Notes: a model not told the origin generated them from the letters alone. A stretch of DNA of 64,000 nucleotides from Chthonomonas calidirosea (GCA_945882415.1 CAMCWC010000003.1:143830-207829); one strand, 5' to 3'. Positions 43,190-52,338 are shown, counted from the stretch's first letter. Numbers and translations are program-made.

Positions 43190-43843
43190 CTACGCCTGAC
43201 CGAGTTCGGCTTCCGCTTTCGTCTGCAGCCGCGTCATCTCATTTTCGAGTTGCAACCGGATCCGCTCTAGCGTCTCCTCGTCGGCATCCTTCGGCACGTA
43301 AATCGGCTCACCCGCATAGCCGATGCACTTCGAAAACGGCCAAGGAACCATGTAGCGGTCCCAGGATTTCGTAAGAATGCGTGGTTTGGCACTCATCCCC
43401 GCCGGAATCAAGGCTGCGCCTGACTTCTGCGCGAGCATCAAAACACCCGGCTGAACCACTTGAGACGGACCGCGCGGACCGTCTGGCGTCATCGCCATGC
43501 TGGTTCCGCTCTTGAGCAGGCGTATGCCCTCAACAGCCGCGCGAATGCCGCCGCGACCAGTGCTGCCTCGGATCACTTCAAATCCGAAGCTCTCGAAAAT
43601 CCGGGTCTGAATCTCGCCATCGCGCGAGTGGCTAATGATCACGCCGTACTTGCGCGGCCAGTTTCGGGTGACGAAGATGAAAGTCCGACCATGCCAAGCG
43701 CACATGATATGCGGATCGGGAAGGGCTTCAAAGCCTTCGGACTTGAACCGAACCGACCGCCCGACAACTCGCACTAGGAACGCGACCGCACCAGAAATGA
43801 TCTCCGGTCGGCGCTCACGCCACCAGTACTTCAGCGAAGCCAT
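43190..43843 (-). CDS. DUF374-type lysophospholipid acyltransferase-like protein
   Basis: The 217-residue protein has the DUF374 hallmarks CAWHGRTFIFV, VIISHSRDGEIQTRIFESFGF, RGSTGRGGIRAAVEG and MTPDGPRGPSQVVQPGVLMLAQKSGAALIP, related to the PlsC acyltransferase group; the HxxxxD active-site His is in AWHGR. An N-terminal hydrophobic segment may anchor it. Relatives are found near lipid-A genes and may transfer acyl chains to envelope lipids; here none of those genes are adjacent. Its start overlaps the end of the rhomboid gene by 13 bp. Confidence 0.85.
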   Translation of the reverse strand: MASLKYWWRERRPEIISGAVAFLVRVVGRSVRFKSEGFEALPDPHIMCAWHGRTFIFVTRNWPRKYGVIISHSRDGEIQTRIFESFGFEVIRGSTGRGGIRAAVEGIRLLKSGTSMAMTPDGPRGPSQVVQPGVLMLAQKSGAALIPAGMSAKPRILTKSWDRYMVPWPFSKCIGYAGEPIYVPKDADEETLERIRLQLENEMTRLQTKAEAELGQA

Positions 43844-44916
43844 CCGCGCGTCCTTGCCACTTCGGTGGCCCCGCTCAGCGGAAATTCAGATTGCAGCTGT
43901 GTTAACAATTCGGTCGCCTTCTCTGCATCATGCTCCCGAGCGAACTTTGCCCAGGCCAGCAGCGCATCTGGCTTTGCCCGAGCATCGCTCGATTCCGCCA
44001 CGCTCTGAAAAAGCTCGTCGGCAAGAATCGGATCGGTGCTGCTGAACCGATCAGCAAACTGAGATCGCTCGACCGCGGAAATCCGCTCAATCTGGCGCAG
44101 CTCGATCAACCTGGTCAGGCATTCGTGAGTACGAGAGAGATCGAGCACCATCAGCTGACAAATCGCCTCGGCCTCACCTTCGACATCCGAAAGCCCGCGG
44201 CAAGCGATAGCCAGCTCGCTCACCGCATGCGGGTCTGAAGGGTAGCGCTGTAAATGCCGCTCCGCCGCAACCTTCATCGCCGCTGGGCCACGAATGCTCA
44301 TTTGGTCAAGCGCTTGCCGAGCCACTTGCCGCTGGCCGAAGTCCGGAGTTCGGAAAACCAAACTCAGCATTACGCCCATTCCAAACCCGCCAATATGCGC
44401 CCAGTACGCAGTGCCGCCCGAATCGCCGATCCGAACCACCGCGCCCACCAACTGCAGGCCGAGCCAGACCAACGTAATCACCAATACGGGCAACGCCAGC
44501 CTCGGAACCACCGGAACCCGGACCGCCTGGTATCGAAGCGCGTAGTAGCCGATACAACCCGCCACGCACCCGCTCGCTCCGATGTACGGCACCGGATTCT
44601 CGAGCGACCGGGTCATGAAGTAATGGAGCATCAACCCCGCCCCTCCGCTTAGGAAATACACCAGCGCATACCGAAACCAGCCAGTCGACATCTCCACCGC
44701 CGACCCAACCGCGGCAAGGAAAAGCATGTTTCCAAGCAGATGGATCACGTTCTGGTGCAAAAACAGGCTCGTAATGTACGCCCGGAACTGCGGATTTCGA
44801 GAGTCAAATCCGAACTGATACACGAGGTCCGGATTGATCAGGACCGCGAAAGCAGCAAACAGATTTCCGGCCACCAGCAACAAGGTGATGACCGGTGGGC
44901 GGGGTTGAGCGGTCAA
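43831..44916 (-). CDS. Rhomboid intramembrane serine protease with TPR-like C-terminus
   Basis: Residues 1-190 form the six-helix rhomboid core, with HQNVIHLLGNMLFL (Asn63 and His positions), the catalytic Ser115 in GASGCVAG and His174 in AHIGGFGMG. Residues about 200-360 are helical and repeat-like (LQRYPSDPHAVSELAIACRGL, QLQSEFPLSGATE), resembling tetratricopeptide repeats, so the protein probably binds a partner on the cytoplasmic side. The start overlaps the yebC stop by 4 bp. Confidence 0.92.
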   Translation of the reverse strand: MTAQPRPPVITLLLVAGNLFAAFAVLINPDLVYQFGFDSRNPQFRAYITSLFLHQNVIHLLGNMLFLAAVGSAVEMSTGWFRYALVYFLSGGAGLMLHYFMTRSLENPVPYIGASGCVAGCIGYYALRYQAVRVPVVPRLALPVLVITLVWLGLQLVGAVVRIGDSGGTAYWAHIGGFGMGVMLSLVFRTPDFGQRQVARQALDQMSIRGPAAMKVAAERHLQRYPSDPHAVSELAIACRGLSDVEGEAEAICQLMVLDLSRTHECLTRLIELRQIERISAVERSQFADRFSSTDPILADELFQSVAESSDARAKPDALLAWAKFAREHDAEKATELLTQLQSEFPLSGATEVARTRGWLR

Positions 44917-45656
44917 TCTTCTTCGTACGCGTCCTCGCCGATATCGACGTTCACGTAGGTTTCTTGAACATCGTCCAAGTCGTCCAGCGCATCAAGCAGT
45001 TTCAGCAGCTTGATCTGGTCTTCTGGCGACAATTCCGTCTTGTTGGTTGCCACGTAAGTGAGCTGAATTTCGGTGGTCTTCACACCGGCGGCTTCCAGGG
45101 CGGTGTTCACCCGGTGCAAGTCCTCCATCGCAGTGGTGACGGTGAACGTATCCTCGTCGAGCTGAACGTCGTCCGCGCCGGCTTCGAGCGCGATCAGGGT
45201 GAAATCGTCCTCTTCGTAGTTGCCCTTCGCCACTTGGATCTGGCCCACGTACTTGAACTGCCAGCTCACCGCGCCGTTTTCGGCCATGTTGCCGCCGTTC
45301 TTGTTGAACGCGGTTCGAACGTCGCCGACGGTTCGGTTTCGGTTCTCCGAGTAGCACTGCAAGATGATTCCCGCGCCGCCCGGGCCGTAGCCTTCGTAAA
45401 TGATTTCTTCGTAGTTGGCGCCCTCAACCGCGCCGGATCCTCGATCAATTGCGCGCTTGATGTTTTCGTTCGGCAAAGAAACCGACTTCGCCTTTTCAAC
45501 CGCAACCCGGAGTCGTGGGTTCATCGCGACGTCGCCGCCGCCGAGTCGTGCAGCGACGATGATTTCTCGGGCGAGCTTGGTAAACAGCTTTCCGCGTATT
45601 GCGTCCTGCTTACCTTTTCGAAGCCGAATGTTCTTCCATTTACTATGGCCAGCCAT
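44913..45656 (-). CDS. yebC: YebC/PmpR-family protein
   Basis: The 247-residue product begins MAGHSKWKNIRLRKGKQDA, the YebC start, with further blocks VEKAKSVSLPNENIKRAIDRG and YEGYGPGGAGIILQCYSENRNRT. YebC proteins act as DNA-binding regulators or as translation factors for proline-rich proteins; which applies here cannot be told. The length is normal. It is the first gene of a yebC-rhomboid-acyltransferase minus-strand series. Confidence 0.96.
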   Translation of the reverse strand: MAGHSKWKNIRLRKGKQDAIRGKLFTKLAREIIVAARLGGGDVAMNPRLRVAVEKAKSVSLPNENIKRAIDRGSGAVEGANYEEIIYEGYGPGGAGIILQCYSENRNRTVGDVRTAFNKNGGNMAENGAVSWQFKYVGQIQVAKGNYEEDDFTLIALEAGADDVQLDEDTFTVTTAMEDLHRVNTALEAAGVKTTEIQLTYVATNKTELSPEDQIKLLKLLDALDDLDDVQETYVNVDIGEDAYEED

Positions 45657-45693
45657 GGGTAATCGCTATTTTGGCATGGCTGGCCAATCTCGG

Positions 45694-46290
45694 CTACTCA
45701 GCCGCGAGTTTCGGCTTGAGCGCGGCAAGGAACGACTTAACAACGAAGATGCTGGTTTGGTCTGGGCTATGGCCGCCGGCGTGCCAGTGGACCTGTACAT
45801 CCGCCCCTGCGGTGGCGAACTGCGTCGCCAGCGTTTGGGCATTCATTCGCGGGACCATCGGGTCGTGTTCTCCGCACACCATGAGCACGGGGAGGTCCGT
45901 AAGTTCGGGCATCGGCTCTTCGGAGAATGGAACCATCGGCGCAAGAAGCACGGCGGCCGAGAACAAATCGGGGTGCCGGATCACAAGGGCGGAGGCCATG
46001 TTGGCCCCGTTCGAAAAACCGAGCACAACTCTCTTTTCCGTTGGCAACGTTTCTCGGATGAATCCAGCAAGCTGATCTGCCCGAAACCGTAAGTTGTCTT
46101 CGTCAAACACACCTTCGGCAAACCGGCGGAACCAGCGGTTCTGTCCGTTCTCCGGCTCTTCACCGCGAACGGAAAGGAAGCCCACGCCGCTTACCAGCGA
46201 CTGCGTGAAGGCAAGAAAGTCCTGCTCGTTTCCGCCGGTGCCGTGAAGCGCTACGATGGTCGGGTTTCCCGCGATGTGCTGATGGATCAT
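45694..46290 (-). CDS. Alpha/beta hydrolase (phospholipase/carboxylesterase family)
   Basis: The 198-residue enzyme has the nucleophile elbow GFSNGANMA (Ser near residue 99), the oxyanion-side LHGTGGNEQDF near the start, an Asp in VCGEHDPMVPRM and the late His in HAGGHSPDQT. This order fits the YtpA/serine-esterase-type phospholipase/carboxylesterase group. It overlaps the start of its neighbour by 4 bp with the ring-cleaving dioxygenase-like gene, so both should be translated together, a pairing also seen in quinone-detoxifying MhqD/MhqO-type loci. Confidence 0.9.
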   Translation of the reverse strand: MIHQHIAGNPTIVALHGTGGNEQDFLAFTQSLVSGVGFLSVRGEEPENGQNRWFRRFAEGVFDEDNLRFRADQLAGFIRETLPTEKRVVLGFSNGANMASALVIRHPDLFSAAVLLAPMVPFSEEPMPELTDLPVLMVCGEHDPMVPRMNAQTLATQFATAGADVQVHWHAGGHSPDQTSIFVVKSFLAALKPKLAAE

Positions 46291-47213
46291 GCGTTTGGAT
46301 ACGTGATTTTTGGCAAAGCTGCTTCAATTTGCGCGCGTTTCGGTTCGTGCATCTTCGGAAGCTTCAGGCTTGTACCCAGCGATTCTAGGTCCTCGTCGGT
46401 AGCAAAGCCGGGTCCGTCGGTTGCAATCTCAAAGAGAACGCCGCCTGGTTCGCGGAAGTAGATGCTGTGGAAGTAGTCCCGATCGCGAACCTCAGAAACG
46501 CTCGCTCCGACGCCGATGAGGTCGGTTCGGACCTGAGCCTGTGTCTCGTCGGTCGGAGTTCGGAAGGCGATGTGATGCACCGTGCCCTTGCCGGGCCGTG
46601 CCGACGCAAATCCGATCGTGGAGATATCCACCCGCTGTCCTAGGCCGCGAGCACCGGTAAAGAATACGTACTCGGGAACCTCGATATCCGGGTCATGGTC
46701 GAAGCCGAGCACTTTCATGAGCAGCGCCGCCGTGCGTTCGACTTCGTTCTCGCGCAGGGTTACGGAGTGAATTCCGGCGATTTGATGTTCAACCGGCACC
46801 GCGCTCTTTTGCCAAGGAGCCGCGAGTTTATAGTTGGGATCCGGCACGAGGCGAAGTAGCAAGCCGTCTGGATCAGCAAAATCGAGCGCATGGCCGTCCT
46901 CACTCTCGACGGCAAGGCCATCGAGCCGCTCGCGCCAGTAGGCGACGGAGGATTCCGGAATGCTCAGCGAAGTGATGACCACCTGGCCTGCACCTTGACG
47001 GCCGGATTGAGCTGTTGGATACGGGAAGAAGGTGAGGACCGTTCCGGGCGAGCCGGCGCCATCTCCGTAGTAGAAGTGGTACGCGGTCGGGTCATCGAAG
47101 TTCACCGTCACCTTGATGAGGCGCAAACCCAGCAGCCCGGCATAAAAGTCGATGTTTTCCTGGGCATCCCCGCAAATTGCGGTCATGTGATGCAGGCCAA
47201 GAATATTGTTCAT
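46287..47213 (-). CDS. Glyoxalase-fold ring-cleaving dioxygenase (MhqO-like)
   Basis: The 308-residue protein has two VOC repeats: LGLHHMTAICGDAQENIDFYAGLLGLRL (first metal His) and HQIAGIHSVTLRENEVERTAALLMKVLGF, then HHIAFRTPTDE (second His) and YFREPGGVLFEIATDGPGF with the Glu ligand. This matches the MhqO/LinE-like extradiol dioxygenase branch. With the coupled hydrolase it resembles the MhqD-MhqO pair that responds to quinones, here without the regulator MhqR nearby. Confidence 0.9.
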   Translation of the reverse strand: MNNILGLHHMTAICGDAQENIDFYAGLLGLRLIKVTVNFDDPTAYHFYYGDGAGSPGTVLTFFPYPTAQSGRQGAGQVVITSLSIPESSVAYWRERLDGLAVESEDGHALDFADPDGLLLRLVPDPNYKLAAPWQKSAVPVEHQIAGIHSVTLRENEVERTAALLMKVLGFDHDPDIEVPEYVFFTGARGLGQRVDISTIGFASARPGKGTVHHIAFRTPTDETQAQVRTDLIGVGASVSEVRDRDYFHSIYFREPGGVLFEIATDGPGFATDEDLESLGTSLKLPKMHEPKRAQIEAALPKITYPNA

Positions 47214-47357
47214 GCGTACTTTCTACCGATAAATCGCTCTGTTTGATGTGATTTCGCAGAAAACTGTTGTCCTGACCTAGTAATTCTGGGACCAAATTCC
47301 GCGGTAGCCAGGGCGATCCCGCAATCAGGCCGGGATTTTGCATGGTAAAACGCCAAC

Positions 47358-48404
47358 GTGTCCGTGTTTGAAATTTCCAACGAGTACTTGCAGCGAACCC
47401 TGGTAGACCTGCTCAACACGCCGAGTCCGACCGGGGACACCGACTATGCGATTGGATTCCTGCAGGGAGAGCTGGACGTGCTCGGAGTGCCATGCCAGCG
47501 AACGGCAAAGGGTGCTTTGGTGGCGCAGTTAGAGGGGCACGAAAGTAATCGCCCACGCGCGCTTTCTGCCCACATCGACACGCTTGGGGCCATGGTCGCG
47601 GAGATCAAGCCAAATGGTCGCATCCGAATCGCCGCAATCGGCGGAGTCATGTGGCCAACCGTGGAAAGCGAGGGCGTCTACATTGCAACTCGATCAGGGC
47701 GACGGATTCGCGGCTCAATCGTTCTCGAAAACGGAGCTGCCCATGTCAATCGTGACGCCCGAACCAAGGAGCGAACCGCTGACACGCTTGAAGTCCGGCT
47801 AGACGAACGCACCACCCGCGCCGATGAAACGCGCTTGCTCGGAATCGAAGTCGGAGATTTCGTTTATTTCGACACGCGGACGGAAGTCTCAGACTCAGGA
47901 TTTATTCGATCACGCTTCCTCGATGACAAGGCTTGCGTGGCCTGCATGTTGGCGGCAGTTCAAGCGGTGAAGTCGATTGACATCACGCCGGGCCAAAGAA
48001 CGTCGCTGCTGTTCTCAAACTTTGAGGAAGTCGGGCACGGCGGAATGGACGGGTTGCCAGACGATCTTGCCGAGTACATTGTCCTAGATATGGCTTGCAT
48101 TGGAAAGGGGCTCCAAGGGGACGAATTCCACTGTTCACTTTGCGTTGCGGATTCCAGCGGCCCGTACAGCCGAAATCTTGGCGATAAGCTTCGCGGGCTC
48201 GCTAGCCAACGAGGAATCGACCTCGTGGCCGATATCTATCCGTACTACGGTTCTGATGGCAGCGCCTACTGGCGATCCGGTGGTCGGGCCGAAGTCGCGC
48301 TGATCGGCCCAGGAGTCGACACAAGCCACGGCTATGAGCGAACGCACATTGACGCCTTGCGAGACACCGCCGAGGTCATTGCCTCCTATCTGATTTCTGA
48401 CTAG
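47358..48404 (+). CDS. M42-family metalloaminopeptidase-like protein
   Basis: A dinuclear-metal peptidase of family M42 (TET/CelM-like). Visible: SAHIDTLGAMVAEI (first metal His), FLDDKACVACML (bridging Asp), NFEEVGHGG (catalytic Glu-Glu), LDMACIGKG (Asp ligand) and SHGYERTHIDALRDT (last His). The PA-like insert domain lies at about 70-170. Start is a GTG at 47358 with a family-like N-terminus. 348 residues, the usual length. Convergent with the pterin dehydratase gene with a 4-bp overlap. Confidence 0.92.
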   Translation: MSVFEISNEYLQRTLVDLLNTPSPTGDTDYAIGFLQGELDVLGVPCQRTAKGALVAQLEGHESNRPRALSAHIDTLGAMVAEIKPNGRIRIAAIGGVMWPTVESEGVYIATRSGRRIRGSIVLENGAAHVNRDARTKERTADTLEVRLDERTTRADETRLLGIEVGDFVYFDTRTEVSDSGFIRSRFLDDKACVACMLAAVQAVKSIDITPGQRTSLLFSNFEEVGHGGMDGLPDDLAEYIVLDMACIGKGLQGDEFHCSLCVADSSGPYSRNLGDKLRGLASQRGIDLVADIYPYYGSDGSAYWRSGGRAEVALIGPGVDTSHGYERTHIDALRDTAEVIASYLISD

Positions 48405-48682
48405 AGCAGTTCAATTCGGCTAGCGAGCTCGAAGTCGAGTTCGCTGATTCCATTAACATCGTGGGTGTTGAGGCTGACTCGGACCTTTCGATAGCCAATG
48501 AACAGGTCCGGGTGATGGTCGAGTTTGTCGGCCATATATCCGACGGTTGAAGCAAAGGCAAGCCCGGTCGCGTAGGACTCGAAGGCGTACTCTTTTGTGA
48601 TCTGACCGTTTTGGTAGCTCCAGCCGGGAAGTCCGCTAAGCCCACCGGCGATTTGCTCGTCCGAAAGTTTGGTTCGTGCCAT
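48401..48682 (-). CDS. phhB: 4a-hydroxytetrahydrobiopterin dehydratase (PCD/DCoH)
   Basis: PCD recycles the pterin cofactor of aromatic amino acid hydroxylases; in bacteria it sometimes serves molybdopterin-related pterins. From the ATG at 48682 the product is 93 residues, beginning MARTKLSDEQIA, with the active-site DHHPD motif (VGYMADKLDHHPDLFIGY) and VSLNTHDVNGISELDFELA. No hydroxylase gene is near. An upstream in-frame ATG (48718) would add 12 residues and invade the divergent nitroreductase region, so the shorter start is preferred. Confidence 0.9.
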   Translation of the reverse strand: MARTKLSDEQIAGGLSGLPGWSYQNGQITKEYAFESYATGLAFASTVGYMADKLDHHPDLFIGYRKVRVSLNTHDVNGISELDFELASRIELL

Positions 48683-48704
48683 CAACTTGGTGTCTACCCG
48701 CGAA

Positions 48705-49514
48705 ATGGAAATCTTCAACGAAAATCTCTCAGAAACATGGCCAAAGCGTTATGGAACCGAGGCTCCCGCTTCTTCGCATCCGCTAGATCGGTTCCTGACG
48801 CACCGTTCGGTGCGGAAGTATTCCGGCAAGCCGATTGAGCCTGAGCTGCGAGAGTTGCTTTTTGCCGCAGCGCAGAGTGCGGCGACGAGTAGCAATCTCT
48901 CGGCATGGTCGGCAGTCGTTGTTGATGATCCTGACCAACGAGAAAAGCTCGCGAAACTTGTCGGAAATCAAAGTCAGGTTCGCGAAGCTGCCATCTTTCT
49001 GGCATTTTTGGCGGATCATGCGAAGCTGAGCGCTTCGGCCAAGAGCCACGGAGAATCTCCCGCAGGGCTAGAGGCAGTGGAGATGCTGCTTGTGAGCGCA
49101 ATCGACGCAGCCCTTGCCGCCGAACGCTTGGTTTGTGCCGCTGAGTCGATCGGGATCGGGAGCTGTTACATTGGCTCTTTGAGGAACGATCCGGCTGGAG
49201 TCGCCGAAGTTCTCCAGCTACCGCACGGCACTTTCGGCTTGTTCGGTCTGTGCCTCGGCTACCCGGATCCTTCGGCACCTCCTTCGGTGAAGCCTCGAAT
49301 GCAGCAGGTGGAAGTTTTTCACCAAGACGTCTATCCAGACGGCTGGGACCCGAGTGACTACAACCGACGGATGTCGGAGTTTTATCTTGAGGAAGGGATG
49401 AAGGGCGACGTCACCTGGACGATGCGCAGTGGCAAGCGAGTGACCCTTCCAGGGCTCAACGGAAGGGACACCCTGCTTGCTGCGTTGCAGAAGCAGGGCT
49501 TTGCTCTGCTTTAA
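48705..49514 (+). CDS. NADPH-dependent FMN nitroreductase-like protein
   Basis: The 269-residue enzyme (ATG 48705, MEIFNENLSETW) has the nitroreductase fold: the FMN-binding HRSVRKYSGKPIEPELRELLFAAAQSAATSSNLSAWS, the central AALAAERLVCAAESIGIGSCYIGSLRNDP (with the loop between helices) and a C-terminal extension ending FALL. It is of the NfsA/FRP type, which uses NADPH and reduces quinones, nitro compounds or flavin. The divergent arrangement with phhB leaves a 22-bp space. Confidence 0.9.
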   Translation: MEIFNENLSETWPKRYGTEAPASSHPLDRFLTHRSVRKYSGKPIEPELRELLFAAAQSAATSSNLSAWSAVVVDDPDQREKLAKLVGNQSQVREAAIFLAFLADHAKLSASAKSHGESPAGLEAVEMLLVSAIDAALAAERLVCAAESIGIGSCYIGSLRNDPAGVAEVLQLPHGTFGLFGLCLGYPDPSAPPSVKPRMQQVEVFHQDVYPDGWDPSDYNRRMSEFYLEEGMKGDVTWTMRSGKRVTLPGLNGRDTLLAALQKQGFALL

Positions 49515-50407
49515 AGGCTCGTCAGGAATTTGAGCGTTAGATTCGTCGCGCTATTCTCGACACGAAGAATCACGAACGGTCGCGTCATCATTTGCGTTAC
49601 TGGCTGCCCAAATCGCGGTGCGGTTTCGCGTGCGACGATAAAAGTCTGGCCGGTCTTCGCTCGCGTGATCGTATCGACACTGAGGCTGTAGCCGCCCGTG
49701 GGCCGCTCGCCCAGTGCCACCGCAATGATCTTATAGCGGCTCCAATCAATTTGCTGAACCGGGGCTCGTGAGCCTCTGCCGAGCATTCGCTCGAGCAACG
49801 TCTCGTACTCTTCCTGACTGTTCGCAACGGAAAATCCGCGCTCCGATATATTGCACTGTGATCCGTAGCTCAGCGAGATGAACCCGTAGCGGGGAGCGTT
49901 CGGGTCAAACCAGTTGGTGAAGTCATCCACTTGACCGGCAACCCCGTTTGGGCTGTGCAGTTGCGTCCAGTTCACGCGGAAATTGAATGCGGAGCGCTCG
50001 ACGCGGATAAGGCTGTAAGCGGATTGCTGGGCAACTCTCGCATTCGGGCTGAGCACGGGACCACGTTCAACCGCGGTGATTACCGTAGTTCCATCCACTT
50101 GCCGATCAACGGCGCGAACGAAGAGAGCGGTGCCTACAGGCTTTGGACCCGACGTTAAAGCGATGACTTTGTATCGCGTCCACTCGACCTGGAATCTGGC
50201 CGGCACCGACATTCCGGTGAGCTTTCGGTAGTGAACTTCAAGTTGGTCCGGGCTGCTGATTTCGGTGAAGGACTTCGTTGCAATGTTGCAGTTTTGACCG
50301 GCGTCAATGGTGCCCCAGTCAATGCGCTTTGGATCAGGACCGAACACCTGACCGAAGGCTGCAGTGAGACTGCAGATAAAGAGAGCGACGAACAAAAATC
50401 TTCGCAT
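49511..50407 (-). CDS. Exported protein with two PrcB_C-type domains
   Basis: Not a proteasome subunit despite the name of the domain. A signal peptide (RRFLFVALFICSLTAAFG from the ATG at 50407) precedes two similar ~130-residue copies: RYKVIALTSGPKPVGTALFV ... GPVLSPNARVAQQSAYSLIRV, then RYKIIAVALGERPTGGYSLSVDTI ... PRFGQPVTQMMTRPFVILRV. The second is closest to the PrcB_C (PF14343) consensus, known from proteins tied to a treponemal protease complex. Function unknown; likely periplasmic. Confidence 0.82.
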   Translation of the reverse strand: MRRFLFVALFICSLTAAFGQVFGPDPKRIDWGTIDAGQNCNIATKSFTEISSPDQLEVHYRKLTGMSVPARFQVEWTRYKVIALTSGPKPVGTALFVRAVDRQVDGTTVITAVERGPVLSPNARVAQQSAYSLIRVERSAFNFRVNWTQLHSPNGVAGQVDDFTNWFDPNAPRYGFISLSYGSQCNISERGFSVANSQEEYETLLERMLGRGSRAPVQQIDWSRYKIIAVALGERPTGGYSLSVDTITRAKTGQTFIVARETAPRFGQPVTQMMTRPFVILRVENSATNLTLKFLTSL

Positions 50408-50457
50408 GAGCCAATCCATCTGACGCGTTTTCTGCACGGTTGGTTATCATGGAGTGA

Positions 50458-51636
50458 ATGCGCGGGCTTCCGGTGACCGATCGGCTGCCTGCCCTAGAGG
50501 GCATGCGCGGGCTTCTGGCCGTATATGTTCTGTTTGGCCACATTGCAAGCATGGCCGATCCGAGTTTTCTGGCTGGTAAGCCGAGCTCGGCTCCCGATTG
50601 GATCCGAAGTCTCTTTGCGCCGTTCGCGTACGGGCACCTCGCGGTCGCCGGATTCATTGTCTTGTCTGGTTTCTGCCTTCAGCTTTCGCTGTATGTCAAT
50701 GGCGACGGCACAGTCAAGTCCGCTAGCAAGTTCTTTCGTCGTCGGGCTTGGCGGCTTTTGCCGGCGTACTACGGCTGCCTTGCTCTCAGTTGGATCGTTT
50801 GCGAAACGGTGACCAAGCGGTTATCGGGCATGCCATTCGATCTGTATTTGCCCGTTACGACCGAGAACCTGCTCGCGCATGTCGCGCTGGTACACAACGT
50901 GCGGCCCGATTGGATGTACAAGGTCAACGGGGTGCTCTGGAGCATCGCGATCGAGTGCCAGATCTATCTTGTGTTTCCGCTACTAGCACTTGTCATGCAA
51001 CGGGTCGGGCGGGTGGTAGCAGTGGCAATGGCGTGCCTGGTTCCATTGCTCATTGCCCTCTCGAGCCCGCAATGGTTAAAGCTGTACGGTTGGTACGTCG
51101 TGCTGTTCGCGATTGGAATGGTGGGTGCTTCGATGCTTTATCGCCCGCCGGTTGCTCAATCGCCGAAAGCCATCTACGGGTACGCGGCGGGCAGCCTTGG
51201 CGTGGTCGGAGTTTGGTTGAGCATCAACCAAGCCGCGCTTTTGCCGGTACGCGATCTTGCCGGTGCTCTCGTGATATCCGGGCTCAGCTATGCGGTTTGC
51301 ACAAATCCGGAGAGCTTTCTTGCGCGGGCTTTGGGTTGGCGTCCGGTCGCGCTGATTGGCGCAATGTCCTACAGCTTATATCTGATGCATCACCCGATTC
51401 AGCAGGTCGGATTCTATGTGCTGAACGGTACGCGATACGATGCGGCAGGAAAGTTATGGATCTTGATCCAGTGGCTACCGGTGGTGTTGATTGGTAGCTG
51501 GGCTTTCTATCTTTTGTTCGAGCGGCCGGTGCTTTCGAACAGATCGGAATCGGGACAGGAACAACGGAACGATTTTCCGTTGCACCTGCCCCTAGTTGTG
51601 TTAGATCTGGAAGCTGAGAATCAGCCGCGAGTCTAA
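50458..51636 (+). CDS. Acyltransferase-3 family membrane protein (OafA/YrhL-like)
   Basis: The 392-residue protein has about ten hydrophobic segments and the family start RLPALEGMRGLLAVYVLFGHIA (catalytic His in FGHI), then GLSGFCLQLS- and VNGVLWSIAIECQIYLVFPLLAL, and a late MSYSLYLMHHPIQQVGFYVLNG. Such proteins O-acylate surface polysaccharides or peptidoglycan. Its start is 50 bp from the divergent PrcB_C gene. Confidence 0.9.
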   Translation: MRGLPVTDRLPALEGMRGLLAVYVLFGHIASMADPSFLAGKPSSAPDWIRSLFAPFAYGHLAVAGFIVLSGFCLQLSLYVNGDGTVKSASKFFRRRAWRLLPAYYGCLALSWIVCETVTKRLSGMPFDLYLPVTTENLLAHVALVHNVRPDWMYKVNGVLWSIAIECQIYLVFPLLALVMQRVGRVVAVAMACLVPLLIALSSPQWLKLYGWYVVLFAIGMVGASMLYRPPVAQSPKAIYGYAAGSLGVVGVWLSINQAALLPVRDLAGALVISGLSYAVCTNPESFLARALGWRPVALIGAMSYSLYLMHHPIQQVGFYVLNGTRYDAAGKLWILIQWLPVVLIGSWAFYLLFERPVLSNRSESGQEQRNDFPLHLPLVVLDLEAENQPRV

Positions 51637-51639
51637 CCC

Positions 51640-52185
51640 TTACTTCTTGCGGCGTCGGAGGAAGAGTCCGCCGAGGGCGATGACAGCCATGCTAGCTGGC
51701 TCTGGTACTGGCGCGGAAGTCTTGCCGTAGGCATAGAACGTGTTGCTGCCTTTGTAGGAGCCATTGATTCGAATGTGATAGCCGTTCACAACGGTGGATC
51801 CGGCGGTGGCGGTCAGAGATTTGAACTCAAAGTTCTGTACTTCGCCAGAGGAAATCGAATTGCTCTTGTCGTTGTCTTCCCAGCCGGCGACCGTTTTAGG
51901 TCCGCTCAGGCCATCGAATTTCCAGGACCAAGGGGCCGACTTGGACGAAGCGCTCGATAGAGACCCGGTGGTCGCTACTTTGTAAACTCCGAAAACGTCA
52001 ACGATGCTGAAGGTGTTGCCATCGATGGTAACCGTGGCACCCGAAGTGAGCGACGTGCTCAGCTTGAGTGGGGATGGTTCGGTGGTTGTCAAACCAACGA
52101 AATCAACGGCATGAAAAGAGGAAGCCGTTTGAGCATTTGCGGCAGTTACAACCGCCAGGCTGGCAATAATCAGAATTCGCTTCAT
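51640..52185 (-). CDS. PEP-CTERM protein A
   Basis: A 181-residue exported protein: signal MKRILIIASLAVVTAANA, a beta-rich body (GATVTIDGNTFSIVDVFGVYKVATTGSL, DGLSGPKTVAGWEDNDKSN), and the C-terminal sorting signal VPEPASMAVIALGGLFLRRRKK with Pro-Glu-Pro, one helix and a basic end. Such proteins are cut by exosortase (not in window) and placed at the surface. It is a paralogue of the 52339-52884 gene, with nearly the same layout. Confidence 0.95.
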   Translation of the reverse strand: MKRILIIASLAVVTAANAQTASSFHAVDFVGLTTTEPSPLKLSTSLTSGATVTIDGNTFSIVDVFGVYKVATTGSLSSASSKSAPWSWKFDGLSGPKTVAGWEDNDKSNSISSGEVQNFEFKSLTATAGSTVVNGYHIRINGSYKGSNTFYAYGKTSAPVPEPASMAVIALGGLFLRRRKK

Positions 52186-52279
52186 AAGGAAAGGTCCTTC
52201 GAACAGAGTGCCTGATCACCTGGTGCTTTGCTATCCCGTTTACTCGTTCCCCTTTTTGTGTGACTTGGATCGAATTGAA

Positions 52280-52311
52280 TAGAAAAGCTCGCTTCGAAGT
52301 TCGAAGCGAGC
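52280..52311 (-). terminator. Rho-independent terminator of the PEP-CTERM B gene
   Basis: GCTCGCTTCGAA and TTCGAAGCGAGC (12 bp, perfect) around one central base; on the minus strand the stem is followed by TTTTCTATT. It ends the transcript of the 52339-52884 gene and separates the two paralogues. Confidence 0.8.
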
Positions 52312-52338
52312 CCGATCTAGCGCCAGAGAACGAGTCCT

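Noticed and set aside
44895..46092. Plus-strand open frames of 225-255 aa
   Set aside because: Antisense to yebC and the alpha/beta hydrolase gene, both with clear family signatures; no motif of their own.
49511..50407. Reading the PrcB_C-domain protein as a second proteasome subunit
   Set aside because: PrcB_C (PF14343) is unrelated to proteasome beta subunits; there is no Thr-Asp-Lys set and the protein is exported.
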